Positions 12,172 to 23,230 of a stretch of DNA of 64,000 bases are shown here, in pieces. Origin of the DNA: Acanthococcus lagerstroemiae (lineage: Eukaryota > Arthropoda > Insecta > Hemiptera > Eriococcidae). Where the stretch lies: assembly GCA_031841125.1 (NCBI GenBank), contig CM063110.1, positions 19,277,626 through 19,341,625 on the forward strand, written 5' to 3'. Positions within the stretch are counted from its first letter, which is position 1. Each line of letters starts with the position of its first letter. The notes below the pieces were generated by a model that saw only the letters and a list, made by a program, of their open reading frames with translations, did no database searches and had not been told where the DNA came from. Both the position numbers and the translations under genes were made by a program.

Positions 12172-13886
12172 CTAAAAATAAATGGCTTCCGAGAGCTCGT
12201 GCATCGCCTTAAATAACCAGAGGCGTATTAAGGAAAGAAGCTGTTCCAGGCAATATAAAATCTGCCGCCCCATTTGATTAGAAATACATTGCAGGAGCAC
12301 ATGGAATTATAAGTGCGCCCAATTTATAATGGCCAGGTGACTATGAACTAGGCTGCTAAAGTGCTAATACCCAAAAACCAAATTGCGGACTTAAATTTAC
12401 TTCGTTGTTAAGAAAATAATCTCAAAGGGAAAGGCAGTTCCGCTGATTCAAATTTAGAGAGTACCTACGGCTAATAATTTTCCATTTCACAATTTATCGA
12501 GGAGTCTCCAAAATAATTTTAAAAAATCGAAAAATAATTACATAATAATTATTGCGGAGTGCGAAAGTAATGTATTTACTATTCAAAGAGTGCTAGAAAG
12601 GAAGAAAAATGCAAGAGTTACGTGCGGAAAACCTTCTATAAATTACGCGTTCATTGAAGCCAAAATGGTTGTCCTTAACGTCCTCCTGATTCTAGGAAAA
12701 TTGTAAGCCAGTTTGGGTTCGCGTACTTTTCATCTCACGCGGAAAAACTTCTGGTGTGTTTTTAACTGACGCGTTATGTTTTATCAGTACAGCGAGCCGG
12801 ATCTCTAGGTGTGCCGCAGAAAAATTAATGATCTAATATTGTGTTAATGAATTTTCGGCATCATGAGCAGTATATCACTTGCGAAACGATCGGGTAGATT
12901 GGATTATGTTAAACGTTTTCGCTGCAGCCAATTTTCGGTCATAGTTACTAGTAAAATGAAATTAAATCGAGCTAAAATTGAAAAGAACTGAATTTGGTTA
13001 CAAAAAAATCAGTAAAAACGATATCAAGGATCCAGGGGAAAAACATGCGATAGTTGATTATTTATGGAGCATATTAAAAATTTATAGACTTCCCAACGTC
13101 GACTAAAGTTCCGAATATTTTTGAATCTTTTTTGTGTTCGTGCTTACTACACAATCAAACATCAAACATGTTTAAAAGGCATGACTGTGAGAAAAACTGT
13201 CTTATATCTGATTGCAAGAAGACAATTCAAGAAATGTAATGATATTTTTACTTTCACGACGGGGAGAAATCGCCTTCAAGAGTCATTGTTTGCTTCAACA
13301 ACAGCCGCACAACAGACTGAATCATTTTTAGGGATGAAACATATCATGGTTGCGTATTTTGAGGGAAATCATGTTTTCTTCTTAGAATTTGGTGTACAGG
13401 AGCATAGGGGAAGTAAATCATATTGGAAGTGGAAGACAAACGAATCTCCCAACTGAAAGACCCCACATTTTCTCGAAAAAATTCAAATTTTCTTGATGAT
13501 TTGAGTCGTAAAAACAGGCAAGAGTGGATCTTTTTTGCGCTTCTGGAGTCGAATTTTCCCAACTCACTGGCCAACTTGGTTGGGGAAAGTTCCCCTCTCC
13601 CGGTTGCTTCGCTTCTAATGTGCCTTTGATTCGGTTTCGCAGTTTTTCAACCATAGCCCGTTTTCCCCGTTTTATGTTTGAAATTTGGGAAAACAAATAA
13701 GGTCAACCGAACGTCTTTTTTGGTGTGTGTTTCCACGATCCGTGACTCACCCAAGTGTTTGACATTACTAATTACGTCGTACACAATCCAGTACGCTATA
13801 TTTTAGAATTTTTTGTCAAATTTGTTGGAATTTTCTATATCACCTCTCTCTCCTGCCTTACATATAATGTCAGATGATGTCATTAA
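12172..13886. other. Intergenic
   Basis: No gene supported. A lone element end CAGAGGCGTATTAAGG occurs at about 12221. The open frame at 13121-13456 has no recognisable features. Confidence 0.5.
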
Positions 13887-14131
13887 CAGGGACGTACCAA
13901 ATAGGGGGTTAGGGGAGCAACTTACCCCCTCCCCCGGTAGGAATTTTTCACTCAGAAGTTGGGAAAATTTACCATTTCAATCAGGCGGAGTTGGGAAAAT
14001 CCAAAGAGTCAAAAAAAATTTTTTTCTTCGATACTTGGGAATTGAGTTGAGAAGTTGGGAATTTTGAGTTGAGTCAGTTGGGACTTTCACAATTTTTGCT
14101 CCCTCAGGAAAAACTCTTCGGTACGTCTCTG
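13887..14131. mobile_element. hAT-type MITE, CAGGGACGTACC family, copy 1
   Basis: Ends CAGGGACGTACC and GGTACGTCTCTG; flanks gtcattaa and gtcactaa form an 8-bp duplication with one change. 245 bp. The interior repeats aagttgggaa(aa)tt phrases shared with the copies at 60164 and 62555. Confidence 0.9.
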
Positions 14132-15307
14132 GTCACTAACTTAAAGCATGAAATTTTCAACGTAACATGTTCTTCCTTGCATTCTCCGTACATCTTTTAT
14201 ACCCCCTCCTTCCTCCACTGTACATAGCGAAACCCCAACATTTATTTTAAGCTTCTAGAAATTCGTTAAATGTGTCAGTCTTCTCGGCAAAGTTGATAGA
14301 ATGAAAGTTACTATTATTGACTTATGGAATAGTTATTTTAACTTTGAAAGTGTATCCATGAAGTTATCTCATAGGAATAGTGCTGGACAGATAGGTTTAA
14401 GCATGGGGGTGGAAAATATATCTAACCACTTATTTCCCTATTCGCCCTTTCTCTGCCCGCTGAGTGTCATCCTACCTTACAGCCAAACAGAAACATATTG
14501 TCAATAGTCTGACAGAAATATAGAGTCTTAGGGTAGGGTTATCGTTAGAGAGTGACAGAGATGTTGGTCCTCAGCTCTGTGACTGACACAAAAAAGCTGA
14601 GCCATGCTGGGAGTAAGATACAGAGAGCTGAAGAGTTCTACCCAACTCCGTTTTTCTTCTTGCGGAGAGGAGGAAGAAAGAAGATGTCTGTTGGTCAGTC
14701 TACATGTCTGTGTCTTTGTCGTTCTGTCTGCCTTCAGTCCGTCTCCAAACCTGCTTACCTATTTTTCATTCTTACCACTGACGGGATACCTAACTTTATC
14801 TATTGCCCTACCTCGCGGGCTGACTCACTCGTTGGTTGTTTGTTAGAGTAATGGATCAGCCTCTGCAGTGTTTCCTATTTCAATTAAAGGTCCCGGCATT
14901 TTTTCTGAGGAGGGACCGCAGCTAAGTTTCTTGGCATGAAAGAATACTCTACCCCCCCCCCCCCCACACACACACAGAAAAATGATTGTTGGCAAAACAA
15001 ATTTCGTTTCCGTTATTTTTTCTTTTTCTTTCCTATTTTCTTTCTTTATTTCTTTTTCTCTTTCCTTAATGCTTTGCTTATCTTGTTAATAATCCGTATT
15101 CTAGGAGCTGGCTGTATATATTTTTATAATAAGATGTGAAAAAATCATGATTTTTACTATACAACTATTCTGTGAGCTCGGACTCGTCGCCGCTGAGCGC
15201 ATAATCCAATTTCGAAATGTTTTTATTTTTGCATTTAAATGTGTACTTATTTACGGAACTATAGAAAAAAACTGCACGTACCGTGAAGCTTAGAAATATC
15301 TAATGCA
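14132..15307. other. Intergenic with a C-run/CA microsatellite
   Basis: A C14 run followed by CA repeats lies at about 14951-14976, a T/C-rich tract at 15017-15065. No gene is supported; the overlapping frames at 14552-14851 look fortuitous. Confidence 0.5.
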
Positions 15308-16505
15308 AATCCACGGACGTACCAAAGCGACTTTGCTCTTAGGGAAAGGCGGGGAAGGAAACTTGATTTTATCTAAGAAAATATATTATATAAATTTTCC
15401 CAACTGAAAATCTAATTTTTCAACTGGCAGATTTCAAAATCAATAGTCGGAAAAGGAAAAATAGTCAACATATTTGAAATTTTGCCAACTGTGGAGGACA
15501 GTATTTTACCAAATGACAAACATTTCTAAAACCAACAGGAAAGAAAAAAAAAGGGGAATGAAAAGAAAAAGAAAATTCAACGCTTTTTAAAACTGTTGCC
15601 AATTGAGGACTTCATTTTGTGATTTTTTCGACTGAGGATTGATTTTATGCAATTTTTCAACTCTGAAATATGCCTTCCCCATGACCCCATCGTTGCGAAG
15701 TCTTCACGTTTTCCGAATTCAGAACGATGTTGTGGGGCGACAGTCAGCATTTTTTCATAAGACTTTTATTGTAAAAACAAGAGCATGCTAAAGTGGGATG
15801 TGGGGACTTTCTCCCCTAAGGTTTGACAGTTTGCTTCAATTGAAAAACTAGTAGCTGTAATTGAAAAATTTGAGAATTTTGGGTTATTTTTTCTGGTTTT
15901 CCGACTTAAATCAATGAAAAAGAAACTCAAAAGTTTGTGGGGAAGGAAACTCGATTTTGTCTGCAAAAATATATAATATATAAAATTTTCCAATTGAGAA
16001 TCCGATTTTTCAACTACAAGCGGGGAGAAAAATCAACATTTTTCAATATTTGCCGACTGAAGAGAGCATTATTTTATCAAAAATATTTCTAAAATAGGGG
16101 AAAAAGAAGAGAAGAAAAAGAAAGTTCAACGTTTTTGAAGTGTTGCCTGCTGGGAGTTTCAGTTTGTGATTTTTTCAACTGAAGGTTGATTTTACGCAAT
16201 TTTCCAAGTCTGGAATGTGCCTTCTCCTCCCCCTCCCCCCTTATCAGTACGTCAGTGTGTACATTTAACTTGTTCAGTGGGAAACCTTCACGTTTGCCGA
16301 ATTCACAACGATGTTGTGTAGCGACAGCCGGGATTTTTTCATAAAACATTTATTGTAAAAGCAAAGGCATAGCGAGGGAGACCTCACCTCTAATGTTTCA
16401 CAATTTACTTCAGTTGAAAAGCTAGCAGCTGTAATTTAAAAATTTGAGAATTTCGGGACATTTTTCCAAAGTTTTCCGACGTAAATCAATAAAAAAGAAA
16501 CTCAG
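15308..16505. repeat. Tandem duplication of a ~580-bp unit derived from a GGACGTACC MITE and its flank
   Basis: Unit A starts at 15351 and unit B at 15939 with GGGGAAGGAAACT(T/C)GATTTT. The following text runs parallel to 15930 and 16505, including cacgttt.ccgaattca.aacgatgttgtg and cagctgtaatt. The left edge carries a MITE end (cacggacgtacc, 15312), and unit B has a degraded right end (atcagtacgtcagtg, 16244-16258). The copies differ by many substitutions, so the duplication is old. Confidence 0.75.
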
Positions 16506-17339
16506 GCAAGCTTTGATATCAACAATCCAAAGTCCTTCTTGACATCAAGCTATTGTCATCAATTTAAATCATAAAATTTTTATTTTGAAGCCTAACGCCT
16601 AAATTAAGGATGTATCAGACATCTCTGTCTGATTGGATCGAATTCAGCGAAATAACAAACAAATGATTGTAGTTCGATACTTTTTCTTTAAAAAGGTAAA
16701 AGTTGGTGGATCCTACGCTTGAGATAGAACGGAGTTTTTGATCCACCAAGAAAATGGATTTCAGCATTGCAATATCCTGTTTGGTTCCTTTCTCAGCTGC
16801 TTACATAAAAAATTACAGTGTATCGTTGCAGAATAGGGTTATCTCCAATTGTTTTGAAATTTCGATTGTACCGTTCTCGGCTTCTAACTATCATCATCCT
16901 TCCTAATCAAAATTGGATTTCAAAAAAAAAAGAAAGAAAGAAAAAAAAGTAATTAGAGAGTTTGAACTGCTGTCTATGCTATGCTCCTTAAATGTATGAG
17001 CAAGTAAACATATCTGTATGCCATCAAGATAGGCTGTTTCCTTATCCGATTAAAGGAAGATCACTCAACTTGTGACACTCAGCATATGTATATATAGAAA
17101 TGACAAATATTATACTGTCTTGGTTTCGGTGTCAAAATTATCGAAAATTCGACAATCTAGTGAACCATATGGGCAGCATTCAGGGGTGTCGTGAAGCCAT
17201 TTGGGTGAAAAAGATTCTTCGTATTTTTTCTAGAGGGGGGGGGGGCTTCTTTTTTCCTGGTCAGATGAGGAAATAGGAAATGTTTGTAGTAGGTACATTT
17301 TTATTATTCATACCGCAGAAAGTATAGATGTGTAATGAC
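16506..17339. repeat. Intergenic holding one copy of a dispersed repeat (partner at 18255-18385)
   Basis: About 16790-16925 (tttctcagctgcttacat, then ttgaaatttcgattgtac and ggatttc) matches 18255-18385 in order with many changes. A G12 run occurs at 17235-17246. The phrase CAGGGGTGTCGTGAAGCC at 17179 looks like a lone transposon end. Confidence 0.6.
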
Positions 17340-17890
17340 CATCTTTATGAAACACATTTAAACAAAATAATATAGGTATATCATCACTTTGGAATAAGCC
17401 TTGCTCGTTTCAGCAAACTTGTCAATTATCTCTGCATTTGACACACTCTCCAAAATATCACTTTCTGAAGCTGGGATCATCATGGCCGATGTCCAGTCAT
17501 CCAACATGCTGCCTCTAATTGGATTTTTTACCTTGTCACAGCTAATGTGACCAATATTTTGTACAGCACAAAAAGTTGATCTTACTGCGATAGTGTTGCA
17601 TCAGTAAACGTAGTGATTTAATATAACCCGTCAAAATGGAAGAGCGCATTCTGCCTGCTAATGGTCTGTGATCATTTTTGTCTTCTTCACTTTCGTCATC
17701 TTGAGAGTACAGTTCATCAGATCCACTAATTTTCCGTAATCTCGTAGAATAAACAAACTACAAGTGTCATAAAATTCTAAATAGTAATAAGAAACAGAAA
17801 AACTCCAACTTTGATGTTTCAGTTTTGGTGGCTGATTCATGCCCTGAAGTACAGCAAATAGCTTATGTAGTACATGAAGGGGTTGCTTTG
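17340..17890 (-). pseudogene. Decayed coding segment of unknown protein
   Basis: The minus strand gives three protein-like stretches in shifted frames: LFAVLQGMNQPPKLKHQ, then SGSDELYSQDDESEEDKNDH followed by RPLAGRMRSSILTGYIKSL, then NPIRGSMLDDWTSAMMIPAS followed by ESDILESVSNAEIIDKFAET. The last two have the balanced composition of real coding sequence, with an acidic linker. I do not recognise the family. It may be a dead domesticated or transposon-borne gene, or exons of an unidentified gene; frame changes argue for decay. Confidence 0.4.
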
Positions 17891-17899
17891 TCTCTTAAC

Positions 17900-18439
17900 G
17901 TCGTTTAAGTAATTATAATTGAATACCACGTTGTGTCAGGCGGAGAAAAAATTTACTGCTATTTCAAATTGGGGGGGGGGGTCAACCAACAGAGTTTGAG
18001 GGGAGCTTCTTCATTAGACCAAGAGGATCGCGACATCCCTGGTATTATCGTCTTGAACGTTCTATATAGTCCATCTGTCCATTTCTATCAACTGAGAATT
18101 ACCGTTTTTACGAGACTTTCGATACTCCATCCTCCGTTCTTTCGTGTGACACAAAAATTGCGTATTCAGTCACCGCGGGGCACTTGATCAAGAACGGATT
18201 TTGTAAACCTCAGGAAACATAAGAATTTATCATTTCAAAATTTTGTTTTTGATTTCTTTCTCAGCTATTTACATTAAAAAAGTACAGTGTGTCTGAGAAT
18301 AAGCTTATCTCCGATTTTTTTGAAATTTCGATTGTACGGCCAGGTATCTAATTCTCCCCCCTTCCTCTATCTAGGATTGGATTTCCAGCGGAAGAAAACT
18401 CAAATGAAAAAAGTCATCAGATTTTTGAATTATCCACAG
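17900..18439. repeat. Spacer with the second copy of the dispersed repeat
   Basis: 18255-18385 is the diverged partner of 16790-16925. A G10 run is at about 17971-17980. No gene. Confidence 0.5.
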
Positions 18440-19400
18440 CCGTGATCCTCTTTCGGCGCCTCGGCCATTGTGTAATGTGTGAAACAATTTCTCCGCACAG
18501 AAGCCGAGGTATTTCTGGCGTTTTCTGCCATCTCACTGAATCAGTTCGAATACTCGAACTGAGTGCGACTCATCTAAAACCTTTCACTCGTATTGACCAC
18601 TCCGGACAATGGCTGTGGCAGAAGACACGGACACGAAGTTCGCACTCGATCGCCGGTCCTTGTCACCGTCGTCGTTTTTCCACATAATCGGCTGTGACCG
18701 AGTTGGCATCCGCCATTTGTAAGTGGCCCATCGGCTTCGTGTCGCACCGCTCGTCAGTTTGACAGGCGCAGCGCATGCGTCCCCAAGCCAATCATCAAAT
18801 CCCGGGGGACACTGTTTTCCCACCCATCGGCGAGAGTGTAAAAATTAATACGAGGCCGCCGCCGGATCGTGGACGCGATGGGCGGGCTCAATTCCGCGCT
18901 TCCGAAAATATTATACGTTATTTTCATTTTCATTTCCAACGTCTGTGTCGAGCTGATTTAATTTTTCGAATTTTTCGCGGTTTTTGTTTCCCTTGCGGTT
19001 CAGAACACAAGTCGAAGTCTAGTCGAGACCAATCAAATGATTTCTTCTTTTCATACAGCTGGTGAGGCTCGAGCGTTTTTCTGTTTCTCGTAATAATGGT
19101 ATCGCTAGCTAGGGCATCCGGGGGGCTGGGGGAGAGGGCGATTGTTTCTGCGAATTTCGAACACCGCACAAGTCCGATATCGAATTTGACTCGGATGTTT
19201 AATAGAGATGTTCGTGTTTACAGGTCGCGAAGAGGAATCCGCACTGTGCCGGTCCAGATCCAATTCCCCTTACGCCACATCGGCAAGTATGTTATTACTT
19301 CATACACAGGTAGGCGATACCACTTCACGCACTATTAACTGTAGCCATTTAATTCGTATTTTTGTAAGTCGAATGTGCGGCGACGTCAGCGAATGCGCTG
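18440..19400 (+). promoter_or_regulatory. CpG-richer block, candidate promoter and first exon
   Basis: The block is far richer in G+C and CpG than its flanks. It holds an NRF-1-like GCGCATGCGT (18771-18780) and a GACGTCA half-CRE (19382-19388). An ATG in good context (ggacaATGg, 18609) opens a frame reading MAVAEDTDTKFALDRRSLSP and SSFFHIIGCDRVGIRH. This reaches a consensus donor TTT|GTAAGT at about 18719, in phase 2. Phase 2 does not fit the first recognised NR4A exon directly, so an intermediate exon or a different gene would be needed. Candidate only. Confidence 0.3.
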
Positions 19401-20620
19401 GGAGATGGGTCTGAGGGGGGCGAAGAACAGTCGGCGGATATCCTCTTCAGGCAAGACCGTAACCAGCGCCTTGTCTCAAAAGAGTCAGTTTGTACGGGTG
19501 GGTTAGCGACTTCAGGGGTAACAATGGATTTTGCTGAGGTGCTGAGGTGCCAAGGGGAAATGCCCCCATTTGAATCAGCTTTATTACGGCCCTATACCGG
19601 GATCTGCAGCGGACTGAAATTACTGATAATTTTGTGATTTCTGAAGAAATACGTGGCCCAAGTCTCTACCGATATCTAAGGTACAAAAGTTCGAGTTACT
19701 AGCGATTTGACCAGCCCCCTTTTTAATGAAATGGGGCATGAGGCAGCAGTCTCTTTGAGAATGAGCGCCGGAGATGGGTCTGAAGGGGCGAAGAACACTC
19801 GACAGATTCTTCTTCAGGCAAGACCATAACCAGCGTTTTGTCTCACAGAAGGCAAGGCAATTTAAAAAAAAAGAAGTAAATTTGTAGTGTGTTAGCGATT
19901 TCTTAGCGTGAGTAGCAATAGATTTTGAGTTTTGCTATGGTGCTAAGTTGCCAGAAGGCAATGCCCTAATTTGAACCAACTTGGTTGCGGTCTTATATCG
20001 GGTCAGCAACAGACTGAAATGGTTGATAATTTTGTGACCTCTCGAGAAATGCGTGGGCCAAGTCTCTACCGATATTTAAAGAACAAACATTTCGAGTTTC
20101 GGGGGGGGGGGGGCGAAGAACAGTTGGCGGATATCTTCTTCAGGCAAGACACCGTAACCAGCGTCTTGTCTCACTGGAGGTAATCAATTTTTTAAAAGAG
20201 TCAGTTTGCACAGGTGTAGGGTAGTGACCTCAGGGGTAACAATGTATTTTTCTAGAGTGCTGAGTTGCCAGAGGGCCAGTGGCGTAGCCAGACTCGGTAT
20301 GAAGGGAGGGGGGGCGTTTCACTTTTACAACATTACGGGTGTAATATTTACTATTACCAGAATAAATTTTAATTTATTCCCATTTTCGGCTGATGTCAAG
20401 GAGGGGAGGGGGTCAGAAACCCCCTGTAGCTACGCCCCTGCAGAGGGCAATGCCCTCATTTGAGCCGACTTGGTGACGGTCCTATACCGGGGTCAGCAGT
20501 GGACTGAAATGGCTAATAATCTGTGATATCTCGAAAAATGCGTGGGCCAAGTCTATACCGATATTTAAAGAATAAAAAGCTTGAATTGCTGGGGGGGGGG
20601 CTGACCCCGTCCTTCGATAG
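19401..20620. repeat. Tandem array of ~370-bp units (three full or near-full copies plus a remnant)
   Basis: The phrase GGGGCGAAGAACAG and variants occurs at about 19417, 19785 and 20110. Each is followed by ttcaggcaagac...gtaaccagcg, then ggtaacaatg, tgccctcatttg, ggactgaaat and gtctctaccgatat. Spacing is 368 then 325. The third unit holds a MITE (20277-20440). Units differ by substitutions and a shared G run, and none encodes a protein. Confidence 0.85.
20277..20440. mobile_element. hAT-type MITE in the tandem array, CAGTGGCGTAGCCAG family
   Basis: Ends CAGTGGCGTAGCCAGAC and CTGTAGCTACGCCCCTG, perfect 8-bp duplication cagagggc (20269-20276, 20441-20448). The neighbouring array unit at about 19947 (gccagaaggcaatgcc) shows the corresponding unoccupied site. 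164 bp. Confidence 0.93.
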
Positions 20621-20811
20621 GATAGTGGAATCATTTCTTCAAGAAGGAAAAGCTGAAACGTGTACGAGTAAGTGTACATTTGTAACGTCAGGCGATGGGG
20701 AAACTTTTTTACAAAAGTAGTAATACTTTATCTCGAAAAATTGAACTTTGGCAGATTCTACCCAGTTGACTTTATGGAACAAAAACGAACAGATGTGAGA
20801 TGGATTGAAAA

Positions 20812-21055
20812 GTGTGACCCTGGATAAGAAAAAGCTCCTTAGCGTCAAAAAATTGAGTTCAGGGTTCCTGCAGGTTCTGGTGCTGTACTTTCACCTGATA
20901 ATAATATGCAACTCCAAAAATCGTTTTTTGCGACTGGACAGAGGCTCCAAATGGAGCCCCATGTGTGTTGAGAACGAGCTGCGTGAAGTTTCTATTCCCT
21001 GTATCTGAAAGACTCGTTTTGACGCTAAGGAGCTCTTTCTTATCCGGGGTCACAC
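20812..21055. mobile_element. MITE with 39-bp terminal inverted repeats
   Basis: 20812-20850 (GTGTGACCCTGGATAAGAAA onward) and the complement of 21017-21055 agree at 37 of 39 positions. The interior of about 165 bp is non-coding. No target duplication is clear, so the superfamily is left open. Confidence 0.85.
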
Positions 21056-22720
21056 ATAGGGTTAATGATCATGTATAAGCATTTAGGGAAAACGGACCTG
21101 AAGTTCGGTAGCTCTGAAAACTTATGGCCAGTGATACTTGAGGATAACCAAAAAGTGGCAGGAACACATGCACTCAGTCATTCTCATTTTCTCAAAAATT
21201 TGTTTTTTACTCTGACTTTTTATTCCACTTTAAATATATACTACATTTTACAACAAATACTATAAATTCAAAACGAGGTATCATCATCATCCCCTTGAGT
21301 AGCTAAATATCACCCTTGTGTGCCGCTTCCGGTTAAAGTAACTTTTTGATAGATATGTTCGGCAACACTGATACCAACTCACCGATACTAAGAAAACCGG
21401 CCTGACGATGGGTCAAGTGGGGACTTTTTCCCGGGTCCGGTCTGTAGATACAAAGTTACCCAAGCGCCCAGAAGTTCTGTCGTCAATAAATTCAAAAATA
21501 ATAAGGTACCCCTAGCTTATTACGCCACAAGCTTCGTGATTTTTTTGAGAAGAGGAAGGGGTCTGATGAAAAATTTTACCCAGCATACTTTAATGTGACT
21601 CATTGGCTTCTTAAAAGAGATTTCAAAGCTCACTACCCCGCACACTCCTTCTCCCTAGAAACGATTTTAAAAAGTCTTATGATGTGGCGTAATTACCTGC
21701 AACCGCCATCTCAGTTGGTACGTGTATTAATGTATACATATACTTCGTATGAGCGGAACTAGGAAGACTAGGCTTCACCCTCCAAATGAACCACCAGTCT
21801 CTTCCCCCATAATCCTCGCCTGTAAAATATATTCTGATGATGCAAAATCAAAATTATTCTGTTTTATGCGAATTTATTTACCAAATTTTGACACTAGTTT
21901 TCACATTTCGGACAAGAATTCAACTAGGCATTATTGCAGTGATAACCAGAACAGTCTTGGAGTCGCAAAATTTCAAGAAAAACACTGCAAAATGCAAAAA
22001 CAGAAAGGTGATTAGTGGTCTTATTATGCGCAACTCACGTTTTACCCCCCCCCCCCCCAACACACACACAAAAAAAAGTTTTACAAAACAGAGAATTAAA
22101 AAACCGATTAAAATCTGCATGAAATTCTCCGTAAGTATCGATCCTAGGAAACGGAGCAAAATTAGATCGCGGAATTTTTGAATTTTTGGCTATCGCGTTT
22201 TCGTTCGAGTGATTATCACAAATTGATAAACTTTTAGATGAAGGAACTTATTTTTGAAAATGGTTTAGTACCGATGAAGGAACACTTTGGATTGGTCTAG
22301 CAACAATCTACCACATTTTAGGTGAAATCTTAATAAGTGGCGTGATTAGAGCGTAATTAACTGCAGGTACCCTATGAGAAATAATGTCTAAGCAATCATT
22401 CTTACAAAAAATAAAATAAATAATAAAAAGAGGAAGACGAGAAAGACTGCTCCAGGCCTTGGATTTTCTCTCCAGGGCCTAGTTATGAAATTCACCTTGC
22501 ACTCTCTCTTCAGTTCCAGAAAAACGCTTTAAAAGAAACCGACTGATTTGGAAAAACAATTTTCAACAACTGCAAACAGTCCTAACCCCAAATCGCAATG
22601 TTACCAAAATTAGAGACTATATTTCCAATCTACTGTTCGGCGTAACAGAGGTACGAATATTGCCCACGATTTTTAAGGAATTTCCGAAATAACTACAACA
22701 ATGAGTTCTCCCCAGTTTCC
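21056..22720. other. Intergenic
   Basis: Nothing supported, apart from a C-run followed by CA repeats at about 22046-22070 like the one at 14951. Confidence 0.5.
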
Positions 22721-23230
22721 CTAAAAATTTCATTTTTGTCACTGGAGTGATTTTGCAGTTTACGGGACGATGTTCTGTTCACATCCGGAGGATGAGGTTG
22801 TTCCTTAATCTGTCGCCTATTTCGACGCATATGGACTAGAACTTCATTTTTGGTGAAAATCGCATTTCATTCCATAAAACTTGTTGTGAAATCAATAAAC
22901 AAAATTGGGGAAGTATTATAAACGCAAATAACCGATCTGGAGTGGGGAAGCTCACAGGAGATTGAAAAATATCAAAATAATGTTAAAAATTCTTTCGCTC
23001 GTATAATTTTTCAGTTTCTTGGCGATGCTTTCAAAGAATTGGGAGGGAGGCTAGCTCTCCAAGCCCCTCTATTTATGCATATGGGAACTAGTATGAATGA
23101 ATGTAGCTGACAAGTATCTGAATAATGCTGAAAATACTTTTACTCTCGTAAGTTTTCAGTTTTTCAGTCGGGGTCGAAGCGACCCAAGTTCTCTCTGTTT
23201 CAGCCTATGGGAAGTAGTATATGTGAATGA
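22721..23230. repeat. Degenerate tandem repeat, with a stray copy at 34185-34270
   Basis: The phrase ttcttt(c)gctcgtataatttttcagtt followed by a G-rich part and tatgcatatggga recurs at about 22979 and 23126, with a weaker relative from 22741. The stray copy near 34190 reads attctttcaatcgcataat. No function is apparent. Confidence 0.5.
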
